63,763 nucleotides of DNA from JANPPS01 sp043758105 (GTDB lineage Bacteria; Pseudomonadota; Alphaproteobacteria; Acetobacterales; Acetobacteraceae): contig JAYVOF010000084.1 of assembly GCA_043758105.1 (NCBI GenBank), forward strand, positions 1 to 63,763, read 5' to 3'. The notes under the pieces were generated by a model. It saw only the letters and a program-made list of their open reading frames with translations, made no database searches and was not told the origin of the DNA. Both the position numbers and the translations under genes were made by a program. Of the stretch, positions 6,795-15,325 are shown piece after piece. Each line of letters begins with the position of its first letter. Positions within the stretch are counted from its first letter, which is position 1.

Positions 6795-8984
6795 TCATTC
6801 CGTGGGCGCGCCAGCCTGCAGCGCCAGGGCCCGCGCGCGCCCGATCACGGCCTGCAATTGCACCGCCAGCTCCTCTGCCCGCCACGGCTTGCTCAGCAGC
6901 GTAATCCCGGGATCGAGCTGCCCGTTATGCACGATGGAATTCTGGGTGTAGCCCGACGTAAACAGCACCGCGAGGCCCGGCACCACCGCACCCGCCCGGT
7001 CCGCCAGTTCCCGGGACGTCAGCCGGCCCGGCATCACCACATCGGTGAACAGCACCGCCGGCCGCGTCCCGGCGTCGATCATCGCCATGGCCGCGTCGGC
7101 CGTCTCCGCCTCGATCACCCGATAGCCCAATCCGCGCACCGCCTCGACCGATGCGGCCCGAACTAGCGCGTCATCTTCCACCACCATGACCAGCTCACCC
7201 TCCGACCCCTGCGGTGCCGGGCCGTCAACCGTCCCGGCGCGCGATTCGGCGTGAGTGCGGGGCAGATAGAGCCGCGCCGTCGTGCCCCGTCCTGGTTCAC
7301 TATACAGCTGGAAATGCCCGCAGGATTGCTTGGCAAAGCCGAACACCATCGATAGGCCAAGCCCGGTGCCCTGCCCCTCTGGCTTCGTGGTGTAGAACGG
7401 CTCCGTCGCCCGCGTCAGCTGTGCGGCGGTCATGCCGGTGCCGGTGTCGGTCACGGCGAACATCACATACTGACCGGCCGTCACGTCCGCCGCCCGCGCC
7501 GCATACATGTCATCCAATGACGCGTTCGAGGCCTCCACCGTCAGGCGTCCCGACGCCGTCCCGCCATGCGTCATGGCGTCGCGCGCATTGAGGGCCAGGT
7601 TAAGCAGCGCGTTCTCCAGCTGATTGGCGTCCGCCCGCACGGTCCAAAGCCCGCCGCCGACCACCAGCTCGACCGCGATGCCGCCGGCAACCGAGCGGCG
7701 CACCATATCCTCCATCCCAAACAGGATCCGCGCCGGGTCCAGCGGCTCCGGCACCAATGGCTGCCGGCGTGCGAAGGCCAGCAGATGCCGCGTCAGCCGG
7801 GAGCCGCGCGTCACCCCCGACCGCGCGGCCTCCAGCCGGGCCGTAAGCCAGGGATCCGGCGCCTCCGCCCGTCCGATCCGCCGGGTGATCAGCTCGAGGT
7901 TGGCCGAAATCACTTGCAGCAAGTTATTGAAATCATGAGCAACGCCGCCGGTCATCTGCCCCAGCACCTCCATCTTCTGCAACTGCCGGGCGATCTCCTC
8001 CGCCTGGACACGGCGGGTGATGTCCGCGACCGCCAGGATCTGTCCCCCGCCGGGCATCCGGCTGCGCCAGATTTCCAGCGTCTGGGTGCCCTGCATCGCC
8101 ACCTGCGCCGTTGGCTCGTCCGCGATCGACCCGGTCAGCACGGCGGGTTCGAGCGTGACGGCGGCGGCAAAATCCCGCCACGATACCCCCAGCCGGGTCC
8201 CCCCGGCCGTAAGGCCCAGTGCCGGCGCGAGCCGTTCATTGGTCAGGATCAGCCGGTCCCCGGCATCGAACACCGCAATCCCGTCACGGATCCGCTCCAC
8301 CGCCGCCTGCAGCCGCCCGGTCGCCAGCCGCTCCGCCGCCTGGGTCGCCCGCATCCGCGCGCGGTTGACCAACGCCGCCAGCAACGCCGCACCCAACAGC
8401 AGCAGCCCGATAACGAGCACGGATTGCATGGAGTAGTTCAGATACCGCTGTTCGATCCGCAGCGCCGCCTCGGTGCGGGCCCGTGCGTCGGACGCATCGC
8501 CCCCGATCGCGGCCACACGGGCACGCGCATCGTCCATCAATGCCTTACCCCGGTCGGTCTGCACCACCGCGATCGCGCCAGCCAGATTCCCCGCTTGCGC
8601 GAGATCGAGCGTCTCCCGCAATTCCGCAAGCTTATCTAGCGCAACCTTGCGCAACCCGGACGCCGCCAGCTGCCGTCCCGGCGTGTCGCCGTTCAGCTGT
8701 GTCAATTCCTCGAGCGCGGGGCCGAGGGCGATGACGGCCTGGGTATAGGGCGCGAGGTACTCGGCGCGCTGCGTCAACAGAAAACCGCGTTGCCCCGTTT
8801 CAGCGTCCTGTAACGCGTCCAAAACCGCACCCGCGGCATTCGCCTGCTGCCGCGCCAGCGACGTCGCCGCAAACAACCGGTCGATCGCGCCGGCGGCCGA
8901 GCGTTGCAGCACGGTCCCGAGCACGATGAAGCCCACGATCACCACCGCAAGCAGCGTCACCTGCTGCGTCAACGAGAGACGCAA
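6795..8984 (-). CDS. Hybrid sensor histidine kinase (CHASE3-PAS-HK-REC)
   Basis: This is a membrane-bound hybrid sensor kinase of about 729 residues. A transmembrane segment (LLAVVIVGFIVLG) is followed by a periplasmic CHASE3 domain with the motif DAETGQRGFLL. A second transmembrane segment (VLVIGLLLLGAALLAAL), a PAS-like region, and a histidine kinase core with H-box GGVAHDFNNLLQ and ATP-binding DTGTGM and GTGLGLSMV come next. A C-terminal receiver domain carries the phospho-acceptor Asp in LFTDVVMPG and a conserved Lys in LLSKPW. The frame is open far upstream, but that part is antisense-free shadow of dnaQ. I chose TTG at 8984, which begins RLSLTQQ just before the membrane segment; CTG at 9005 is an alternative preceded by AGGAGG. 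No separate response regulator is adjacent. Confidence 0.85.
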   Translation of the reverse strand: MRLSLTQQVTLLAVVIVGFIVLGTVLQRSAAGAIDRLFAATSLARQQANAAGAVLDALQDAETGQRGFLLTQRAEYLAPYTQAVIALGPALEELTQLNGDTPGRQLAASGLRKVALDKLAELRETLDLAQAGNLAGAIAVVQTDRGKALMDDARARVAAIGGDASDARARTEAALRIEQRYLNYSMQSVLVIGLLLLGAALLAALVNRARMRATQAAERLATGRLQAAVERIRDGIAVFDAGDRLILTNERLAPALGLTAGGTRLGVSWRDFAAAVTLEPAVLTGSIADEPTAQVAMQGTQTLEIWRSRMPGGGQILAVADITRRVQAEEIARQLQKMEVLGQMTGGVAHDFNNLLQVISANLELITRRIGRAEAPDPWLTARLEAARSGVTRGSRLTRHLLAFARRQPLVPEPLDPARILFGMEDMVRRSVAGGIAVELVVGGGLWTVRADANQLENALLNLALNARDAMTHGGTASGRLTVEASNASLDDMYAARAADVTAGQYVMFAVTDTGTGMTAAQLTRATEPFYTTKPEGQGTGLGLSMVFGFAKQSCGHFQLYSEPGRGTTARLYLPRTHAESRAGTVDGPAPQGSEGELVMVVEDDALVRAASVEAVRGLGYRVIEAETADAAMAMIDAGTRPAVLFTDVVMPGRLTSRELADRAGAVVPGLAVLFTSGYTQNSIVHNGQLDPGITLLSKPWRAEELAVQLQAVIGRARALALQAGAPTE

Positions 8985-9019
8985 CGCGACCCCCTGCCGA
9001 CTCAGGCCCCCCTCCTGGC

Positions 9020-9694
9020 TTAACCCAGCCAAACCGGCACCTTGATCCGGGACACGAACGCCGCATGCCGCTCCAGCGCCGCCGCGGCGGGCACGAACGC
9101 GCGCGGTGTGCGCGGGCCGCCGAACGCATAGACGGCACTGGGCATCCGCCCCGATTCGGTCATCAGGCTGAGCCCGCGCTGCCGTCCCCCCGTCAGCTCG
9201 ATATACACATCCGCCAGCAACCGGCAGTCCAGCAGGGCGTTGTGTGATAGCCGTTCCGACAGATCGATCCCGAACCGGCGGCAGAGCGCATCGAGGCTGT
9301 TGGGCAGCCCGGGGAACCGGCACTTGGCCAGCGCCAGCGTATCGATCATCCGCCCGCGATGCAGCACGGGCCGCCCCATCCGGCTGAACTCGGCATCGAG
9401 AAAGCCGAAGTCGAACGGCGCGTTATGCGCGACCAACGGGTCATTGCCGATGAACGCCAGAATGTCGTCGGCGATTTCGGCAAAGCGCGGTTTACCCCGC
9501 AAATCTCCCCGCGTGAGACCGTGCACCCGCGTCGCATCCTCCGGAATGTCCCGCTCCGGATCGATCAACAGGTGGAGCCGGGCCCCGGTCGGCAGATCGC
9601 GCACGAGTTCGAGCAGCGCGATCTCGATAATCCGGTCGCCGGTCATGGGGTCGAGGCCCGTGGTTTCAGTGTCGAACAGCACGGATCGGGTCAT
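9020..9694 (-). CDS. dnaQ: DNA polymerase III epsilon subunit (3'-5' proofreading exonuclease)
   Basis: DnaQ proofreads for the replicative polymerase. The 224-residue protein has the three DEDDh exonuclease motifs: LFDTETTGLDP (Asp8, Glu10), AHNAPFDFGFLDAEF and HNALLDCRLLADVY with the catalytic His-Asp. The length matches alphaproteobacterial DnaQ. The start ATG overlaps the end of coaE by four bases. Downstream, the hybrid kinase starts almost immediately. The order aroE-coaE-dnaQ is conserved in alphaproteobacteria and supports the call. Confidence 0.95.
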   Translation of the reverse strand: MTRSVLFDTETTGLDPMTGDRIIEIALLELVRDLPTGARLHLLIDPERDIPEDATRVHGLTRGDLRGKPRFAEIADDILAFIGNDPLVAHNAPFDFGFLDAEFSRMGRPVLHRGRMIDTLALAKCRFPGLPNSLDALCRRFGIDLSERLSHNALLDCRLLADVYIELTGGRQRGLSLMTESGRMPSAVYAFGGPRTPRAFVPAAAALERHAAFVSRIKVPVWLG

Positions 9695-10320
9695 GCCGCT
9701 AAGCCTTTGGGTTGGATAACGGAGCGAAGGAAACGACGAAGCTGAGCGAGGGCGAAGCCGCGGGACAGACCGGTGCGGATCACCACGTCGGCGCGGCGCC
9801 GCTTCTCCGCGTCCGGTAATTGTTTAGCAATAATAGCAACGATCTGCGCCTCCGTCATCCGTCGCCGTCTCCGCACCCGGGCGCGCTGCACCGCCGCCGG
9901 GGCGGAGACGACCATGACGTAATCGACCGTCCCGCAACGGGTCCGAACGTCGCGCGTCTCCAGCAAAAGCGGGATATCCAGCACCGCCAGTGCCCGGCCA
10001 GCCCGGCACGCGCGCTGTAGAAACCGCCGCTCGCTCGCGCGCACTAGGGGATGCACGATCTGTTCCAGCCGCTTGAGCGCCGCGGGATCCGGCAGCACGC
10101 GTGCGCGCAGCCGGTCCCGGTTCACCCGTGGCGGGATGTCGGACGACAGCACCCCGGGAAACGCCGCGCCGATGGCCGAAACCGCCCGTCCGCCCGGGCC
10201 CTGCAGCCGATGCACCTCGGCATCCGCATCGAACACCGGCACGTGCGCCCGGCGAAACGCGGCGGCGACGGTCGATTTGCCCATGCCGATCCCGCCGGTG
10301 AGGCCGATGACCCGCACCAT
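9691..10320 (-). CDS. coaE: Dephospho-CoA kinase
   Basis: CoaE phosphorylates the 3'-hydroxyl of dephospho-CoA in the last step of coenzyme A synthesis. The 209 residues show the P-loop GLTGGIGMGKSTVA at the start, the substrate motif VFDADAEVHRL, the HPLVR segment and DIPLLLE, all standard for the family. The C-terminal lid-like region is basic. It lies one base downstream of aroE and overlaps dnaQ by ATGA. This gives a compact aroE-coaE-dnaQ operon. Confidence 0.95.
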   Translation of the reverse strand: MVRVIGLTGGIGMGKSTVAAAFRRAHVPVFDADAEVHRLQGPGGRAVSAIGAAFPGVLSSDIPPRVNRDRLRARVLPDPAALKRLEQIVHPLVRASERRFLQRACRAGRALAVLDIPLLLETRDVRTRCGTVDYVMVVSAPAAVQRARVRRRRRMTEAQIVAIIAKQLPDAEKRRRADVVIRTGLSRGFALAQLRRFLRSVIQPKGLAA

Positions 10321-10321
10321 C

Positions 10322-11164
10322 CTATCCAGGGCCGGACATGAGCGCGACCGTCGCGGAATCCACCACGGGGGTCACCCCGAACCACGCCGCAAAGCCCGGA
10401 ACCGCCTGATGCAGCAACATGCCGAGCCCCCCCACCGTCGCATGCCCCCGGGCAGCGGCATCTTGCAACAGCGGGGTGATCAGCGGCGCATAGACGATAT
10501 CAACCACCACCAGATCCGGACGGGCCGTCACCAGATCGATGACAAGATCGCCCTTGCCGGTCATGCCGAGTGAGGTCGTGTTCACCAGGACCGCCGCCTC
10601 CGCCAAGGCCGCGCTGCGATACTCCCACGGCAGGAGCGTAAGGCCGGGCAGCGCGTCCCGCAGCGCCTCGGCCCGCCCGGGCGTGCGGTTGCAGATGATG
10701 ACCGCCCGCCCCTCATTCAGGAAGGCCGCGGCGATGGCGCGCGCCGCGCCGCCTGCCCCCAGTAGCAGCGCCGGACCGGGGCCGGGGGTGGCGCTGGCGC
10801 GTAGATTCTGCAAAAAGCCGACCCCGTCAGTGTTGTCGCCGATGATGCCACCCGGTGTGAAAATCAGCGTGTTGACCGCGCCGATTTGGTGCGCGGCCGG
10901 GCTCAGTTCGTCACACAGCGCCATCACCTCCACCTTGAACGGCAGTGTCACATTGGCACCCACGAACCCAGTGGCCTGCAGCCCGCGCACGGCGGCCACA
11001 AGCCGCCCCGGCTGCACCGGCAGCGGCACGTAGGCACCGTCCACCCCATGCCGGGCCAGCCAATGATTATGCAACCGGGGCGAGCGGGAATAGGCCACCG
11101 GCCAGCCGATAATACCGGCAAGCCGGCTCTGTCCCGTCAATCCCATCATGAGAGTATTAGCCAC
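10322..11164 (-). CDS. aroE: Shikimate dehydrogenase (NADP+)
   Basis: AroE reduces 3-dehydroshikimate to shikimate in aromatic amino acid biosynthesis. The 280 residues contain the substrate-site motif YSRSPRLHN, NVTLPFK with the catalytic Lys, GDNTDGVGF with the catalytic Asp, and the NADP-binding GAGGAARAI followed by NRTPGRAEAL. The typical C-terminal segment GLGMLLHQAVPGF is also present. Two extra methionines lie at residues 6 and 7, so the start could be slightly internal. It is the first gene of the operon and is divergent from the large repeat protein across a 112-base A/T-rich spacer. Confidence 0.95.
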   Translation of the reverse strand: MANTLMMGLTGQSRLAGIIGWPVAYSRSPRLHNHWLARHGVDGAYVPLPVQPGRLVAAVRGLQATGFVGANVTLPFKVEVMALCDELSPAAHQIGAVNTLIFTPGGIIGDNTDGVGFLQNLRASATPGPGPALLLGAGGAARAIAAAFLNEGRAVIICNRTPGRAEALRDALPGLTLLPWEYRSAALAEAAVLVNTTSLGMTGKGDLVIDLVTARPDLVVVDIVYAPLITPLLQDAAARGHATVGGLGMLLHQAVPGFAAWFGVTPVVDSATVALMSGPG

Positions 11165-11276
11165 GCCAACCGGACTTGAAGCAAGCCGTCCACAAATCGT
11201 CGTCGCGTTAACTGTTAATTAAGAACAACCGGTTAGCCTGCCCTCACGGCCACAAGAACTGCGGCAACGAGGCACT
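11165..11276. other. Divergent intergenic region, A/T-rich
   Basis: This 112-base spacer separates aroE (leftward) from the large surface-protein gene (rightward). It contains the short A/T-rich stretch gttaactgttaattaag at 11207-11223, which stands out from the GC-rich surroundings and probably includes promoter elements. No -35/-10 pair could be assigned with confidence. On the plus strand, GAGG lies four bases before the ATG at 11277. Confidence 0.4.
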
Positions 11277-11323
11277 ATGAACAGCGCACCCCCACCCTAA
11301 CCGGGCGTCCCGCCTCGGCCACA

Positions 11324-14300
11324 TTGGTCCCTGGGTCGGACATCGCCTGGACGTTGCTAACCCCTGTCACGCCCAGCACCGCACTGGCGGTGACACAGAC
11401 GCTCTCGGATGGTCAGCACATAAACCTCACGAGCGCGCCGCAGGTTACGGCGTTCCTCAATGGCGCCATCGTCTGGCAGGGTACTGTAACGCCAAGCGTC
11501 AATCGTAATTCAGGCACCGGCGTTTCGACCCTCGATTTCGCGCTCGGCTCCGCGCTGGCCGCGGCGCATGTCGGCACCATCGACTCCGTGCAAATCACGG
11601 ACCGTACGGTGATCGAGACGGTTTATGCCCATCAAGGCTCCGGCATGCTCACCCAGGGTGACGTGTTGACCAACACGGCCACCCTCCGTGGGGGCAGTAA
11701 CACCGGATCGGTTCCGGGCTCGATCACCCTGCCCACTTCATCCGCCGTACTCACCATCGTGGGCGTAAATGGCGCGGCTGTGTCGGGTCCGGCACACGCC
11801 GCGATCGGCGACGCGGTCACCTATCAGGCGCTGATTACCGTGCCGCTCACCTCGGCCCGGGCGTTTACCGTGACGGCAACCGGACCGGGTCCGGCCGGTG
11901 CCACGGTGTTCAACAGCGGCGCCACGGGCCTTTCGGGCGTCGGGCACGCCCAGTTTGGTCCAAGCGGTGCCGGCGGCGGCACCTACACCGCGACCATACC
12001 CGCAGTGACCGTGGATGGTTCCGGTGCTCTGACATTCAGCTTCGGCACCATACAGCCCGCCTTTGGCAGCGGCACCGGCACGATCTCACTCCGCTACACC
12101 ACCATCCTGCAATCGCCGACCAACCCCGCCGTGCCGATCGCTCGGCTCTCGATCTCGGAACAGAACAATACGGGCGTCACGACCGTCGCCACCGCTGCCT
12201 CCGCGGCCTTCACGCTCGATCGCCCGTCGCTCTCGCTACAGATGGCGAGCCTGTATGTGTCGGATAACAATGCCGTGTTCGCCGGCTCCGGCGGCCCGTT
12301 CGGTTTTAGCCCCTTTACCAGTCAGTTCGGCGGGGTCATCAGCAGCGCCGGGCTCGCGGCCGAGCCCTTCCAGGACTCGCTCACGAATGTGGCGGCGGGC
12401 GACCTCGTGACCTTCGTCGTGACCGTCGAGAACACGGCCGTGCATGCGGCCGCCTATGGCATTATGCTCCGGGACACCATCCCCGCGGGCTTCGTCATTC
12501 CCCCCGCTGGCACCAATATCTCCGTAACGGATGGTGGCGGCACGCCTCTCAACTTCACGGGTGACCTGTTCGACCCGTCCGGCGGACTGATGCTCGATCC
12601 GTCCGTGGCCGTGCCCGGCTACGACCCCAACAGCGGTGACAATATCGTTCTGCTGACCTTCAGCCTACAGGCCTCCGACACGGTGCCGGTCACCGGAATG
12701 GCGCTCAACCCGGTCGCAACCCTGGTCCAGGTCGCAGCCGGACCGGGCGGACAGGCGGTGATATTTCCGGCTGGAGTGACCACCACCACGACCGTCACCA
12801 CCGGCACCCCCAGCGTCACCGCCACCCGCACGGCAACCGGTCCACTCGGGCTCGGTGATCTCGTGACTGTCGATGTCACCGTCACTCTGATCCCCGGAAC
12901 GGTGCCCGATTTACGGATCGACGACCTGTTATCGCCAAGCCTCAGCCTGATCTCGGCGCACGTTATCTCGACCGGGAGCGGTCTCACGCTGAACGCGCCC
13001 GTCACCGCCGGCTCCTCGCTCGACTTCGGCACGGTGCTCGACAACTCGGACGGCACAACCCCCAGTGTCGAGCGGTTCACGGTCGAATACGTCGCCCGCG
13101 CTAGTGCCAGAGACCCCGCGGCGACTTGGACTGCCACCGTGTCAGGTGCGCCGTCCGTCCCGGGCGGCCCGCGCTGGTCCGCGGCGGCGCATGACACCGT
13201 GACGGTCGTGGCGCCCGTACTCACGCTCCACGTGGCCTCGCCATCGTCTGCACAGGCCGGGCAGACCGTCCCGGTGACCGTGACGCTGGCCAACGCACCC
13301 GGAAGTGCCGCCGCGTTTCAAGTCGGCCTAACCACGGCGATGCCCGGCCTCACCCTCGTGCCCGGCAGCATCGTCGCGAGTGGCACCCGGGTTGCGACCC
13401 AGGTGACCGCCACTGGCGCACTCGCCCCCGAAATCGATGCCGGCGAGACGCTGACGGTCACCTACCTCGCCCAACTCTCCCCGGCCGCCGCGCAAACCGT
13501 GACCGCCACCGCCGCCATAACGGGGACCAGCCTGTCCGGCTTCACCCTGCCCGGGCAAAGCGCGTCCACCGCGATTGCCGTGACGGGACCCGCCGTATCG
13601 GCCTCGGTCGATATCCGTCAGCCGAAGATCGGCGATGTCGTCACCCTCCGCCTTACCGTGGTGGTGCCGCCCGGCAGCAGCCCCGATCTTCGCCTGGTGA
13701 ACCTGCTGCCGCCGGGGCTTAGCTACATCGCCGGATCGGCTTCCGTGGTGGACGCAACGGGCGTAACCGGAACCCTCCCGGCACCTACCGTCAGCGCGCC
13801 TACCGTTAGCCGATCGGGTCAGACCGTGACCCTCGATGAAGGGGCGGTCACCGCGTCGGGGCCAGGTCAGATCGTGCTGTCGTTGCAGGCGGTCGTGTCG
13901 AACCTGGCAGTATTCGGCCCGGTGCAGGACCTTGTGACCGTCACCACGGGATTTTCCGGGAGCGGTAGCACGACGGTCCCGCTGACGATCATCGATACCC
14001 CGCCCATCCTGACCGGCCTCGCCGCGATCACGTCCACGGCCGACACGATCCCAGTGGCACCCTTCATCGGTCTGCATATCACCGACCCAGATCAGGCCGG
14101 GCAGCAGCAGCAGACGGTGACCGTGCGGCCCGACACGGTGGGAAACGGCACATTGTCCGGCTTTACCGCCGGCACCTTCGATCCCAGCAGCGGGACCTAC
14201 ACCATCACCGGCACCGCCCTCGGCGTCACCGCCGCCCTCGACGCGCTGACCTTCATCCCGGGCCGGCATCTCTCCCCGGTCAACGTGCCGGTCGTCACTC

Positions 14301-15325
14301 ATTTTACCGTCACGGACACGGACGCTGCCGGAGGTGTCACGGCGGCCGTCACAGCGGTGGCCGCGGTGACGAGCAATTCCCCGCCGGCGTTGTCCGGAGT
14401 CTGGGCGCAGCAATTGACCACGACCGACATCGCCATCTCACCGTTCGGTGGCCTTGCACTGACTGATCCCGATACCGGGCAGGGCGGCACCCTGACGATA
14501 CAACTCAGCGATCCGACGGACGGTACGCTGTCCGGATTTCCCGTGGGAGCGTATGACGCCGCCTCGGGCCGCTATAGCGCGACCGGCCAATTGCCCGATC
14601 TACAAGCCGCGGCGCGCAGCCTCGTGTTCAACCCGGCGCGCGCCGGCACCGCCCAATTCAGCGTGTCCCTGGATGACGGCGCGGGTGGCTTGGTGAGTGA
14701 CGTCTCGACCATGGTATCGATAGCGCCCTCGGCCGACATCACCGCTAGCGCGCAGCACTTCGCGTCATCCCCCACCACCGCATTCCTGGTCGCCAGCAAC
14801 GGCAGCCAAACCTTGGCCCGTGGTGAGGTCTATTTGGGACCGGTCCGCACGCTGCAGTCGCAATTCATCTACGATGCCGGTGGTTCCTCGGTCATCGTCT
14901 CCCAAACGCCCAACTCGTTCATCAAAAGCTTTTCCGGCTTTGACGCCATCCAGCTCAGCACCGGCACTAACGTGGTCGATGCCGGGCCCGGCTCCAACTT
15001 TTTGGTGGGCGGCACCGGCGCGGACACGTTTTTCCTGGACGGCACGCATGGTGCCATCGCGTGGGACACCATCGTCGGCTTTCATCCGGGCGATATGGCC
15101 ACCCTGTTCGGCTTCCACGCCGGAATTTCGACCTTCACGTGGGCGGATAATCAGGGCGCGGCGGGCTATACCGGACGAACGTTGCACGCCGATTTGACCG
15201 GCGCCGGTCTGACCACGGCCAGCGTGACGTTCTCCGGCACCAATGCTGCCGATACGGCGCATTTCGCGGTCACCACCGGCACCGTCGGCGGGATCGACTA
15301 TCTCGCGATCATTAACCCGGTCTAA
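11324..15325 (+). CDS. Giant repeat surface protein with DUF11-like domains and RTX-like C-terminus
   Basis: The uninterrupted frame encodes 1333 residues from a TTG codon that lacks a ribosome binding site. A better start, ATG 11277 with GAGG four bases upstream, is out of frame and stops after seven codons. One additional C in the C5 run at 11289-11293 would join it to this frame. The protein is Thr/Gly/Ala-rich and built from several DUF11-like conserved beta-sandwich repeats (such as GDLVTVDVTVTLIPG and GDVVTLRLTVVVPPGS). Two later cadherin-like repeats contain HITDPDQAG and GGLALTDPDTGQGG. The C-terminus has GGTGADTFFLDG plus an acidic/hydrophobic tail GIDYLAIINPV, like type I secretion substrates. 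This would explain the absence of an N-terminal signal peptide. It is probably secreted or cell-surface. Confidence 0.75.
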   Translation: MVPGSDIAWTLLTPVTPSTALAVTQTLSDGQHINLTSAPQVTAFLNGAIVWQGTVTPSVNRNSGTGVSTLDFALGSALAAAHVGTIDSVQITDRTVIETVYAHQGSGMLTQGDVLTNTATLRGGSNTGSVPGSITLPTSSAVLTIVGVNGAAVSGPAHAAIGDAVTYQALITVPLTSARAFTVTATGPGPAGATVFNSGATGLSGVGHAQFGPSGAGGGTYTATIPAVTVDGSGALTFSFGTIQPAFGSGTGTISLRYTTILQSPTNPAVPIARLSISEQNNTGVTTVATAASAAFTLDRPSLSLQMASLYVSDNNAVFAGSGGPFGFSPFTSQFGGVISSAGLAAEPFQDSLTNVAAGDLVTFVVTVENTAVHAAAYGIMLRDTIPAGFVIPPAGTNISVTDGGGTPLNFTGDLFDPSGGLMLDPSVAVPGYDPNSGDNIVLLTFSLQASDTVPVTGMALNPVATLVQVAAGPGGQAVIFPAGVTTTTTVTTGTPSVTATRTATGPLGLGDLVTVDVTVTLIPGTVPDLRIDDLLSPSLSLISAHVISTGSGLTLNAPVTAGSSLDFGTVLDNSDGTTPSVERFTVEYVARASARDPAATWTATVSGAPSVPGGPRWSAAAHDTVTVVAPVLTLHVASPSSAQAGQTVPVTVTLANAPGSAAAFQVGLTTAMPGLTLVPGSIVASGTRVATQVTATGALAPEIDAGETLTVTYLAQLSPAAAQTVTATAAITGTSLSGFTLPGQSASTAIAVTGPAVSASVDIRQPKIGDVVTLRLTVVVPPGSSPDLRLVNLLPPGLSYIAGSASVVDATGVTGTLPAPTVSAPTVSRSGQTVTLDEGAVTASGPGQIVLSLQAVVSNLAVFGPVQDLVTVTTGFSGSGSTTVPLTIIDTPPILTGLAAITSTADTIPVAPFIGLHITDPDQAGQQQQTVTVRPDTVGNGTLSGFTAGTFDPSSGTYTITGTALGVTAALDALTFIPGRHLSPVNVPVVTHFTVTDTDAAGGVTAAVTAVAAVTSNSPPALSGVWAQQLTTTDIAISPFGGLALTDPDTGQGGTLTIQLSDPTDGTLSGFPVGAYDAASGRYSATGQLPDLQAAARSLVFNPARAGTAQFSVSLDDGAGGLVSDVSTMVSIAPSADITASAQHFASSPTTAFLVASNGSQTLARGEVYLGPVRTLQSQFIYDAGGSSVIVSQTPNSFIKSFSGFDAIQLSTGTNVVDAGPGSNFLVGGTGADTFFLDGTHGAIAWDTIVGFHPGDMATLFGFHAGISTFTWADNQGAAGYTGRTLHADLTGAGLTTASVTFSGTNAADTAHFAVTTGTVGGIDYLAIINPV

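Noticed and set aside
9006..9323. N-terminal extension of the hybrid kinase frame (about 105 residues)
   Set aside because: It lies over the 3' end of dnaQ in another frame, is Arg/Gly-rich and lacks domain similarity; the natural start lies near the first membrane segment.
12619..13293. Long minus-strand frames within the giant repeat protein gene (for example 12619-13293 and 13328-14413)
   Set aside because: Compositional shadows of a GC-rich, repetitive plus-strand gene; no domain or initiation signal.
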